DNA of 64,000 nucleotides from Cherax quadricarinatus. Lineage: Eukaryota; Arthropoda; Malacostraca; Decapoda; Parastacidae. The position numbers were made by a program, and so were the translations under genes. Position 1 is the first letter of the stretch, and each line of letters opens with the position of its first letter. The notes under the pieces were generated by a model, which was not told the DNA's origin, did no database searches, and saw only the letters and a list, made by a program, of their open reading frames with translations. The stretch spans positions 5,001 to 69,000 of the forward strand of contig NW_027196955.1 in the NCBI RefSeq assembly GCF_038502225.1, in the 5' to 3' direction. Of the stretch, positions 1-10,142 are shown piece after piece.

Positions 1-3000
1 ACCGCGACAGAACACAAGAAGAAAGGACTACACTGAAAGAGAGGGTACAGAGACGCAAGGAGGAACGAGAAGCAACGAAAATGAGCAGGACCCAGACACA
101 GGAGAAAGGGCAAACACACCCCACAGAATCTCCCACCAAAAGACTCCAACCGCGACATTCCCAACGCAACTGAGCAACCTATACTACAACCCACTCACTG
201 TTCCCTCTGCCACCAACCCCCATATCACAAACCTCACCCCAACAGCTGTCCCTTATGGGCATTCTGACCCCACCCCCATCAACACAAACCCCACCTACAC
301 CACAGCCCCATATAGGCCCCCACCAAGGCTCTCGCTCCCCCAACCCCAATATTCTTGCATGACCACAATGATAGAAAAGAAACTGAAGGTTTGGTACACA
401 AACGCGGATGGAATAACGAATAAACATGAGGAGTGGAACGAAAGAATCAGTGAAAAATCCCCAGACATCATAGCAGTCACAGAAACAAAACTCGCTGAGA
501 CAATAACAGACACAGTCTTCCCAACAGGATATCAGATCCTGAGGAAAGATAGGAGGAGTAGAGGGGAAGGAGGGGTTGCACTGCTCATAAAACACCGATG
601 GGGATTTGAGGAAATGGAAGGCATGGACATGATTGGAGAAAGAGACTACATTGTAGGTACAATTCAGTCCGGAGAACATAAAGTAGTCATTGGAGTGATG
701 TATAACCCACCACAGAACTGCAGGAGGCCAAGAGAGGAGTACGAAGAAAACAACAGGGTGATGGTGGACACACTGGCTGAGGTGGCAAGAAGAGCTCACT
801 CGAGCAGAGCAAAGTTACTGGTAATGGGCGATTTCAACCACAGGGAGATCGACTGGGAAAACCTGGAGCCACATGGGGGTCCCGAAACATGGAGAGCCAA
901 GATGATGGATGTGGTACTTGAAAACCTCATGCATCAACATGTCAGGGACACAACCAGAGAGAGAGGGGAGGATGAGCCAGCAAGACTGGATCTTGTGTTC
1001 ACCCTGAGCAGTTCAGACATTGAGGACATCACTTACGAGAGGCCCCTCGGAGCTAGCGTTCACGTGGTTCTGAGTTTTGACTATATAGTAGAGTTACAAG
1101 TGGAGAAGGTAACAGGAACTGAAGGGGACCGGCCAAACTATAAAAGGGGGGACTACACAGGTATGAGAAACTTCCTGCAGGAGGTTCAGTGGGACAGAGA
1201 AATGGTAGGAAAATCAGTAAACGAAATGATGGAATATGTGGCAACAAAGGGCAAGGAGGCAGAGGAAAGTTTTGTTCCCAAGGGAAGCAGAAATAATAGG
1301 AAGACCAAAACGAGTCCTTGGTTTACCCGAAGGTGTAGCGAGGCAAAAACTAAGTGCAACAGAGAATGGAAAAGGTACAGGAGGCATAGGACCCAGGAAA
1401 ACAAGGAGATTAGTAGAAGAGCCAGAAACGAGTATGCACATATAAGGAGGGAGGCCCAGCGACAGTATGAAAACGACATAGCATCGAAAGTCAAATCTGA
1501 CCCGAAACTGCTGTATAGCCACATTAGGAGGAAGACAACAGTCAAGGACCAGGTGATAAGGCTGAGGAAAGAAGGTGGAGAACTCACAAGAAACGATCAA
1601 GAGGTATGTGAGGAGCTCAACACGAGATTTAAGGAAGTATTTACAGTAGAGACAGGAAGGACTCTGGGGGGACAGACCAGATGGGGACACCAGCAAGGAA
1701 TACACCAACAAGTGTTGGACGACATACATACAGATGAGGAGGAGGTGAAGAAACTGCTAAGGGACATCGATACCTCAAAGGCAATGGGACCGGACAACAT
1801 CTCCCCGTGGTTCCTTAGAGAGGGAGCAGATATGTTGTGCGTGCCACTTACCACAATCTTCAACACGTCCCTGGAAACTGGGCAACTGCCCGAGGTATGG
1901 AAGACGGCAAATGTAGTTCCCATTTTTAAAAAAGGAGACAGAAAAGAGGCACTAAACTATAGACCTGTGTCATTGACGTGTATAGTATGCAAAATTATGG
2001 AGAAGATTATCAGGAGGAGAGTGGTGGAGCACCTGGAACGGAACAAGAGTATAAATGCCAACCAGCACGGATTCACGGAAGGCAAATCCTGTGTCACAAA
2101 CCTTCTGGAGTTTTATGATAAAATAACAGAAGTAAGACACGAGAGAGAGGGGTGGGTTGATTGCATCTTCTTGGACTGCAAGAAGGCCTTTGACACAGTT
2201 CCTCACAAGAGATTAGTGCAGAAGCTAGAGCATCAGGTGCATATAACAGGAAGGGCACTGCAATGGATCAGAGAATACCTGACAGGGAGGCAACAACGAG
2301 TCATGGTACGTAATGATGTATCACAGTGGGCACCTGTGACGAGCGGGGTCCCACAGGGGTCGGTCCTAGGACCAGTGCTATTTTTGGTATATGTGAACGA
2401 CATGACGGAAGGGTTAGACTCAGAAGTGTCCCTGTTTGCAGATGATGTGAAGTTAATGAGGAGAATTAAATCTGATGAGGACCAGGCAGGACTTCAAAGA
2501 GACCTGGACAGACTGGACACCTGGTCCAGCAAATGGCTTCTCGAATTTAATCCTGCCAAATGCAAAGTCATGAAGATAGGGGAAGGGCACAGAAGACCAC
2601 AGACAGAGTATAGGCTAGGTGGCCAAAGACTGCAAACCTCACTCAAGGAGAAAGATCTTGGGGTGAGTATAACACCGAGCATGTCTCCGGAAGCACACAT
2701 CAATCAGATAACTGCTGCAGCATATGGGCGCCTGGCAAACCTGAGAACAGCATTCCGATACCTTAGTAAGGAATCATTCAAGACACTGTACACCGTGTAT
2801 GTCAGGCCCATACTGGAGTATGCAGCACCTGTTTGGAACCCGCACTTGATAAAGCACGTCAAGAAACTAGAGAAAGTACAAAGGTTTGCGACAAGGTTAG
2901 TTCCAGAGCTAAGGGGAATGTCCTATGAAGAAAGATTAAGGGAAATCGGCCTGACGACACTGGAGGACAGGAGGGTCAGGGGAGACATGATAACGACATA

Positions 3001-3340
3001 TAAAATACTGCGTGGAATAGACAAGGTGGACAAAGACAGGATGTTCCAGGGAGGGAACACAGAAACAAGAGGCCACAATTGGAAGTTGAAGACACAAATG
3101 AGTCAGAGAGATAGTAGGAAGTATTTCTTCAGTCATAGAGTTGTAAGGCAGTGGAATAGCCTAGAAAATGACGTAGTGGAGGCAGGAACCATACACAGTT
3201 TTAAGACGAGGTTTGATAAAGCTCATGGAGCGGGGAGAGAGAGGGCCCAGTAGCAACCGGTGAAGAGGCGGGGCCAGGAGCTAAGACTCGACCCCTTCAA
3301 CCACAAATAGGTGAGTACAAATAGGCGAGTACACACACAC
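1..3340 (+). mobile_element. Non-LTR retrotransposon (CR1/Jockey-like LINE), copy A, 5' end outside window
   Basis: This element carries one long frame with an endonuclease and a reverse transcriptase, then a short 3' UTR (3254-3340). The UTR has a GGCGGGGCCAGGAGCT segment shared by all copies of the family here and ends in two direct copies of a 14-bp motif (ATAGGTGAGTACA and neighbours). The last copy runs without a break into ACACAC. No poly-A tail is present, as expected for LINEs that end in short repeats. The frame is open back to base 2, so the element begins outside the window. Clade assignment is by motif pattern only: EEP-type endonuclease, FADD reverse transcriptase, no RNase H. 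Confidence 0.9.
2..3253 (+). CDS. LINE ORF2 polyprotein: EEP endonuclease plus reverse transcriptase (partial 5')
   Basis: The product would nick target DNA and copy its own RNA there (target-primed reverse transcription). The first ATG in frame inside the coding core is at 359, but no stop occurs between base 2 and 359, and the Pro/Thr/Asn-rich leader (about 119 codons) matches the leader of the copy at 26-29 kb, so the true start is upstream. Numbering from Met359: endonuclease N15 (YTNADGI), E42 (TETK), D158/N160 (GDFN), LDLVF near 211. The reverse transcriptase has FLDCKKAFD (604-612), SGVPQG (662-667) and FADD (693-696), then thumb and C-terminal region to TAG at 3251. There is no RNase H domain. 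The Asp expected in the SDH box is Val234 (GTT); the copies at 19-22 kb and 26-29 kb have Asp. The copy therefore has an intact frame but probably a dead endonuclease. Confidence 0.88.
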   Translation, partial: PRQNTRRKDYTEREGTETQGGTRSNENEQDPDTGERANTPHRISHQKTPTATFPTQLSNLYYNPLTVPSATNPHITNLTPTAVPYGHSDPTPINTNPTYTTAPYRPPPRLSLPQPQYSCMTTMIEKKLKVWYTNADGITNKHEEWNERISEKSPDIIAVTETKLAETITDTVFPTGYQILRKDRRSRGEGGVALLIKHRWGFEEMEGMDMIGERDYIVGTIQSGEHKVVIGVMYNPPQNCRRPREEYEENNRVMVDTLAEVARRAHSSRAKLLVMGDFNHREIDWENLEPHGGPETWRAKMMDVVLENLMHQHVRDTTRERGEDEPARLDLVFTLSSSDIEDITYERPLGASVHVVLSFDYIVELQVEKVTGTEGDRPNYKRGDYTGMRNFLQEVQWDREMVGKSVNEMMEYVATKGKEAEESFVPKGSRNNRKTKTSPWFTRRCSEAKTKCNREWKRYRRHRTQENKEISRRARNEYAHIRREAQRQYENDIASKVKSDPKLLYSHIRRKTTVKDQVIRLRKEGGELTRNDQEVCEELNTRFKEVFTVETGRTLGGQTRWGHQQGIHQQVLDDIHTDEEEVKKLLRDIDTSKAMGPDNISPWFLREGADMLCVPLTTIFNTSLETGQLPEVWKTANVVPIFKKGDRKEALNYRPVSLTCIVCKIMEKIIRRRVVEHLERNKSINANQHGFTEGKSCVTNLLEFYDKITEVRHEREGWVDCIFLDCKKAFDTVPHKRLVQKLEHQVHITGRALQWIREYLTGRQQRVMVRNDVSQWAPVTSGVPQGSVLGPVLFLVYVNDMTEGLDSEVSLFADDVKLMRRIKSDEDQAGLQRDLDRLDTWSSKWLLEFNPAKCKVMKIGEGHRRPQTEYRLGGQRLQTSLKEKDLGVSITPSMSPEAHINQITAAAYGRLANLRTAFRYLSKESFKTLYTVYVRPILEYAAPVWNPHLIKHVKKLEKVQRFATRLVPELRGMSYEERLREIGLTTLEDRRVRGDMITTYKILRGIDKVDKDRMFQGGNTETRGHNWKLKTQMSQRDSRKYFFSHRVVRQWNSLENDVVEAGTIHSFKTRFDKAHGAGRERAQ

Positions 3341-3444
3341 GTTATACCTCTTCACACACACACACGTTACACCTCCTCACACACACACACACACACAACG
3401 TTATACCTCCTCACACACACACACACACATACGTTAAACCTCCT

Positions 3445-3528
<84 letters not shown>

Positions 3529-3619
3529 ATACCTCCTCACGCACACACGTTATACCTCCTCACACACACATACACACATACGTTATACCTAACACACACA
3601 CACCCATACGTTATACCTC

Positions 3620-3659
<40 letters not shown>

Positions 3660-3940
3660 ATACCTCATCACACACACATACGTTATACCTCCTCACACAC
3701 ACACACACACACATACGTTAAACCTCCTCAAACACACACACACACACACACACACGTTATACCTCCTCACACACACACGTTATACCTCCTCACGCACACA
3801 CGTTATACCTCCTCACACACACATACACACATACGTTATACCTAACACACACACACCCATACGTTATACCTCTTCACACACACACACACACGTTATACCT
3901 CATCACACACACACATACGTTATACCTCCTCACACACACA
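3341..3940. repeat. Compound (CA)n / GTTATACCTCCTC microsatellite
   Basis: Runs of CACACA of variable length are punctuated by GTTATACCTCCTC, GTTATACCTCTTC or GTTAAACCTCCTC. The array joins the 3' tail of LINE copy A to the truncated start of copy B. A block from about 3510 to 3640, with rarer variants such as a GCACACACG spacer and CACCCATACG, recurs about 253 bp downstream near 3763-3890. This indicates segmental duplication inside the array. Confidence 0.9.
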
Positions 3941-5702
<1,762 letters not shown>

Positions 5703-5756
5703 GGAAGTGAGATAATCAACTGTTGAACTAAAACTGACCTGTGATGATGGCAGATG

Positions 5757-6490
5757 GTGCCCGGATGACTGTAGCCAGCTGCTGCTGGGGTAGCCAGCTG
5801 CTGCTGGGGTAACCAGCTGCTGCTGGGGTAGGCAGCTGGTGCTGAGTGGCTAGTTTGGTTGGGGTATCCAGTTGGTGCTGGGGTAGCTAGCTGGTGCTTG
5901 GGTAATCAGCTGGTGCTGGAGTAGTCAGTCGGTGCTGGGGTAGATAGCTGGTGCTGCGGTAGACAGCTGGTGCTTAGGTATCCAGTTGGCGCTGGAGTAG
6001 CCAGCTGGCGCAGGGGTAGTCAGCTGGTGCTGGGGTAGACAGCTGGAGCTGGGGTAGCTAGCTGGTGCTTGGATAATCAGCTGGTGCTGGAGTAGTCAGC
6101 TGGTGCTGGAGTAGTCAGCTGGTGCTGAGGTAGCTAGCCGGTGCTGCGGTAGTCAGCTGGTGCTTGGGTAATCAGCTGGTGCTGGAGTAGTCAGCTGGTT
6201 CTGATGTAGCTAGCCGGTGCTGCGGTAATCAGATGGTGCTGGGGTAGTCAGCTGGTGCTTGGGTATTCAGCTGGTGCTGGGGTAGCTAGCTGGTGCTGAG
6301 GTAGCCAGCTGGTGCTAGGGTAGCCAGCTGGTGCTAGGGTAGCCAACTGGTGCTGGGGTAGTCAGCTGGTGCTTGGGTAGCTTGCTAGCGCTGGGGTAGT
6401 CAGCTGGTGATGCGGTAGCAAGCTGGTGCTGGGGTAGCCTGCTAGTGCTTTTGTATCCAGGTGGTGCTGGGGTATCCAGCTGGTGCTGGA
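5757..6490. repeat. 19-bp minisatellite (CAGCTGGTGCTGGGGTAGT type)
   Basis: About 38-40 degenerate copies of a unit close to TAGTCAGCTGGTGCTGGGG. Most units contain the palindrome CAGCTG. Point variants (TAGC, TAAT, GGAG) are frequent, so the array is older or less homogenised than its neighbours. The 56 bases before it (5701-5756) are unique and show no feature. Confidence 0.9.
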
Positions 6491-6546
6491 GCCACCTGTT
6501 CTATCCTCAACAGTTTTGAGGCAATGTTAATTTGTTGTTTCCTGAG

Positions 6547-7143
6547 AACACTCCCACGGTAACACTCCCGCGGTAACACTCCCGCGGTAACACTCCCGCG
6601 GTAACACTCCCGCGGTAACACTCCCGCGGTAACACTCCCGCGATAACACTCCCGCGATAACACTCCCGCGATAACACTCCCGCGATAACACTCCCGCGAT
6701 AACACTCCCGCGATAACACTCCCGCGGTAACACTCCCGCGATAACACTCCCGCGGTAACACTCCCGCGGTAACACTCCCGCGGTAACACTCCCGCGATAA
6801 CACTCCCGCGCAATAACACTCCCGCAATAACACTCCCGCAATAACACTCCCGCAATAACACTCCCGCGCAATAACACTCCCGCGCAATAACACTCCCGCG
6901 CAATAACACTCCCGCGCAATAACACTCCCGCGCAATAACACTCCCGCGCAATAACACTCCCGCGCAATAACACTCCCGCGCAATAACACTCCCGCGCAAT
7001 AACACTCCCGCGCAATAACACTCCCGCGCAATAACACTCCCGCGCAATAACACTCCCGCGCAATAACACTCCCGCGCAATAACACTCCCGCGCAATAACA
7101 CTCCCGCAATAACACTCCCGCAATAACACTCCCGCAATAACAC
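6547..7143. repeat. 14/16-bp minisatellite (TAACACTCCCGCGG / CAATAACACTCCCGCG)
   Basis: The left part has 14-bp units (GGTAACACTCCCGC, then GATAACACTCCCGC). From about 6808 the unit gains a GC pair and becomes 16 bp (GCAATAACACTCCCGC), with a few 14-bp units at the far end. The 16-bp unit gives a 16-residue periodic frame on the minus strand (SVIARECYCAGVLLRG); it is not considered a gene. CpG content is high compared with the AT-rich DNA to the right. Confidence 0.93.
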
Positions 7144-7580
7144 TATGAACTTACAATCACTTATAACAATTCACTATCTTACTACCATTAGTTATAATGA
7201 TTACGATATAAACATCGATAATAATAGCGCATTCAGTACTGAATTTGAGAGCGCTAAATCTTAGGGATCACACAGGGTCTGAGTATTTATAAACATGTTA
7301 TATACACGGATATACACCAGTATATACACAGAGATGTATGTCTCTGTATATACACTGAGTGGTGTACACTTCTCAATGTATATACTCTCATACCTGAAAT
7401 ATAAATTAAAGCATATACACCTAGTTACACACAGATGTGTGTATACACAAATACACATCTCTGGGTGTATATAAACTGAAGGATATATACATTTCAGTGT
7501 ATTTTACCTGTAGGTAGGAGAGTGTAGTGAGGCGACCGTCCTGTTGTAGCTGCTACACCACAGTGAGGGACAATAAGCTT
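7144..7580. other. AT-rich spacer with TATATACAC-type degenerate repeats
   Basis: No coding frame of interest was found. From about 7290 to 7510 the motif TATATACAC and near-copies (TATACACAAATACAC, GTATATACAC) recur irregularly on both strands. Nothing else was recognised. Confidence 0.5.
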
Positions 7581-7581
7581 C

Positions 7582-7619
7582 TTCAAGCTCAGCTTCGAAG
7601 CTTCGAAGCTGAGCCTGAA
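7582..7619. repeat. 38-bp near-perfect palindrome with 28-bp perfect core
   Basis: The core 7587-7614 reads identically on both strands (half-site GCTCAGCTTCGAAG, centre 7600/7601). After one A/C mismatch at 7586/7615 the outer four bases (TTCA and TGAA) pair again. There is no loop, so it could extrude as a cruciform. Confidence 0.9.
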
Positions 7620-7946
7620 CCCTTTGAATGAGTCGTTTCTTCACGGTGTTTTTAACAACTTCATGAACACGGGATTCATACACCCAGCGCTGTATGTTTC
7701 TCCTTGTATACATCCAAAATTTAATTCCCAATCTAAGAATTAAAGTAATCCTGACTGGTGGTATACAGGTTGGTTAATAGGGTTTGAAGCCTATCGACTA
7801 CATAAGTGTTGTGCGGTAACCTGTCCACCGCCAGACAAGAATTTTTTAATGCCCAAAGAATTCAAACAAATTCTTAACATATATACCCTGAGAGATATGC
7901 AGCTGTCAGGGTATATACCCGGTAGGTATACAGGTGACTTGCAGCC
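7620..7946. other. Unique AT-rich spacer, no gene seen
   Basis: Short open frames on the minus strand show no recognisable domain or composition bias. No repeats or RNA genes were identified. Confidence 0.5.
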
Positions 7947-8039
7947 CTGATAACCCTCGTGTAGTAGATAGACTTTAAACCCCACTAACCAATCAATCAG
8001 CCTTAATGACCCTCGTGTAGTAGACAGACTTGAAACCCC
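7947..8039. repeat. Pair of about 36-bp direct repeats, 56 bp apart
   Basis: Two copies of a segment containing ACCCTCGTGTAGTAGA followed by an AGACTT-AAACCCC end lie at 7947-7983 and 8003-8039. They differ at a few positions. No function is inferred. Confidence 0.75.
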
Positions 8040-8088
8040 CAATTCAAAATATTAATTATAATAATCTATATTTATACATGTACAGAGC

Positions 8089-8172
8089 ATAGCTGACATC
8101 AATGACATATTACTATATAGCTGACATCAATGACATACTACTATACAGCTGACATCAATGACATAATACAAT
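8089..8172. repeat. Three tandem 28-bp repeats
   Basis: Three successive units share AGCTGACATCAATGACATA with a variable AT-rich end (TTACTATAT, CTACTATAC, ATACAATAT). The last unit abuts the SINE-like sequence. Confidence 0.85.
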
Positions 8173-8174
8173 AT

Positions 8175-8402
8175 AGAAAGTCCCTTGTTATGAAGAACAT
8201 TTCGGGAAAATTAGGTCAATTTTTCTCCCAGGATGCGACCCACACCGGTTGACTAACACCCAGGTACCCTTTTTAGTGCTAGGTGAACGTGGACAGCAGG
8301 TATCTTATGGAAACCCGTTCTAATGTTTCCACCCCGTTCCGGGAATCGAACCCCAGACCTCAGTGTGTGAGCTGAGTGCTCTACCAATCGAGCTTCGGGA
8401 CA
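8175..8402 (-). mobile_element. tRNA-derived SINE, with degenerate tRNA-Val(CAC)-like head
   Basis: On the minus strand, 8400-8332 resembles a tRNA: D arm GCTC-GATTGGTA-GAGC, anticodon stem CTCAG/CTGAG and B box GGTTCGATTCC. It is not a working tRNA: positions 8-9 are missing, two acceptor pairs (A-A) fail, the T stem has a mismatch and the anticodon loop is 8 nt. CAC is the most natural anticodon reading. The head continues into a body with TACCTGGGTGTTAGTC and TGTGGGTCGCATCCTGGG, which I recall as a common decapod SINE body (recollection, not a search). A/B boxes would permit RNA polymerase III transcription. Confidence 0.75.
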
Positions 8403-8477
8403 CCAGCATTTTTATGTGTTGCTTAATGAAGATTCGACGTATCAGTGAATATTCCCCTTTCTCTCTGTCTCCCACTC

Positions 8478-8479
<2 letters not shown>

Positions 8480-8522
<43 letters not shown>
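8480..8522. repeat. (CT)n microsatellite
   Basis: About 21 CT units, uninterrupted from 8480, just after a CT-rich lead-in. Confidence 0.95.
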
Positions 8523-8524
<2 letters not shown>

Positions 8525-8722
8525 ATATATATGTCGTGCTGAATAGGTAAAATTGGTCAATTAGCAAGAACTCATTTAAAATTAAGACTTTCTAAAATGT
8601 TCTCTTATACGTTTAGAAAGTTTTTCATCAAGGTTAATGTAAAAATTAATAATTATGTTCTAAAAGAACCTTAGAAAACTTACCTAACCTTATTATAACC
8701 AGCGCAATATACTCCGGACTGC
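8523..8722. mobile_element. Possible AT-rich interspersed repeat (MITE-like)
   Basis: The stretch starting GATATATATGTCGTGCTGAA and containing CTTACCTAACCTTATTATAA matches, from memory, a sequence scattered through decapod genomes. No coding capacity, target duplication or clear terminal inverted repeats can be shown within this copy. Unverified without a database search. Confidence 0.35.
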
Positions 8723-8975
8723 ACACTCTACAGGCTCTCAAAAACATAGTAACAAATACACTCCTTTTGAGTGTAGTCTCCAGGTTGGAATATTACTGAA
8801 TGTATCACCACACATTTTTTGTTTATTTTATTATTTTTTTTTTTAAAAAGTACATCACAGCACATAAAAAACAAACAGGACTTATCCGTCAACAGATGTA
8901 ATAAACTTTCTATGGCCATATAATACCACATACAAATATAAAAATTATACATCATGTAACAAATAGTATCTAATG

Positions 8976-9523
8976 AAAACACAAACAGTAACCAAATTAA
9001 GGAGAGTATTGATGCATACTTCCGTACTAACTACATCAACAGTAAAACACAAACAGTAACCAAATTAAGGAGAGTATTGATGCATACTTCCGTACTAACT
9101 ACATCAACAGTAAAACACAAACAGTAACCAAATTAAGGAGAGTATTGATGCATACTTCCGTACTAACTACATCAACAGTAAAACACAAACAGTAACCAAA
9201 TTAAGGAGAGTATTGATGCATACTTCCGTACTAACTACATCAACAGTAAAACACAAACAGTAACCAAATTAAGGAGAGTATTGATGCATACTTCCGTACT
9301 AACTACATCAACAGTAAAACACAAACAGTAACCAAATTAAGGAGAGTATTGATGCATACTTCCGTACTAACTACATCAACAGTAAAACACAAACAGTAAC
9401 CAAATTAAGGAGAGTATTGATGCATACTTCCGTACTAACTACATCAACAGTAAAACACAAACAGTAACCAAATTAAGGAGAGTATTGATGCATACTTCCG
9501 TACTAACTACATCAACAGTAAAA
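8976..9523. repeat. 68-bp minisatellite, 8 apparently identical units
   Basis: Eight units (AAAACACAAACAGTAACC through ACTACATCAACAGT) repeat every 68 bp and look identical by eye. That implies very recent expansion, or an assembly or collapse artefact. The unit contains an ATGCAT palindrome. It has no spacer structure that would suggest CRISPR. Confidence 0.95.
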
Positions 9524-9561
9524 CCAGATATTCTTTACTATCACTTAACGTCATAAGATTC

Positions 9562-10142
9562 TTTTTTTTTTTTTTTTGCACCTGAATATACGTAACAAAA
9601 AATGCTACAAAACTTGCATGTATAAACTCTGTATATGTAACTGTAAACCATACATGAAAAACTTGCATCAAGAACATGACACTTAACAAAAACAGTACCA
9701 GGGTTGTGACCTAAATTAATATATACTTTAAATGTGCCAAAACCAAACATATATAAAGTTTTAGATAAAACAAAGTGACATTAAACAATAAGTTGATACA
9801 TGCCTCCTCTCACCACACACAAGGTACACAGTAAGAACAGTTTGAAAAATAACCCTGTAATCCGTATATGTGTATATAATCCTATCTCATTAACCTCCAT
9901 TCAGAGATGAGCCCTTAATAAGGCAACGTTCAATACTGTCTCCTATAACCAAACATTCTGTTACACCCCCCTCCCTCTTCTCCCTCATTTAGGCAACCAC
10001 CACTGTCTCTCGGCAGCATACAGTTCCCTGTCGCTCAGTCTCCCAGCTGTACATGAGCATATAAGCCTGTCACATCGCAACAGTATCTCAGTCACAACAA
10101 ACCACACCCAAGCATTCGTACTGCATACATCCATAATAATAT
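9562..10142. other. AT-rich spacer with poly-T run, no gene seen
   Basis: A T run at 9562-9577 is followed by AT-rich unique sequence. Short frames on both strands lack recognisable motifs. No RNA gene or element was identified. Confidence 0.5.

Noticed and set aside
179..799. Minus-strand frames opposite the LINE at 0-3 kb and plus-strand frames at 19-29 kb
   Set aside because: They are antisense shadows of the LINE coding frames with no independent motifs.
8332..8400. Functional tRNA-Val gene
   Set aside because: Positions 8-9 are absent, the acceptor and T stems have mismatches and the anticodon loop has 8 nt; it is attached to a SINE body.
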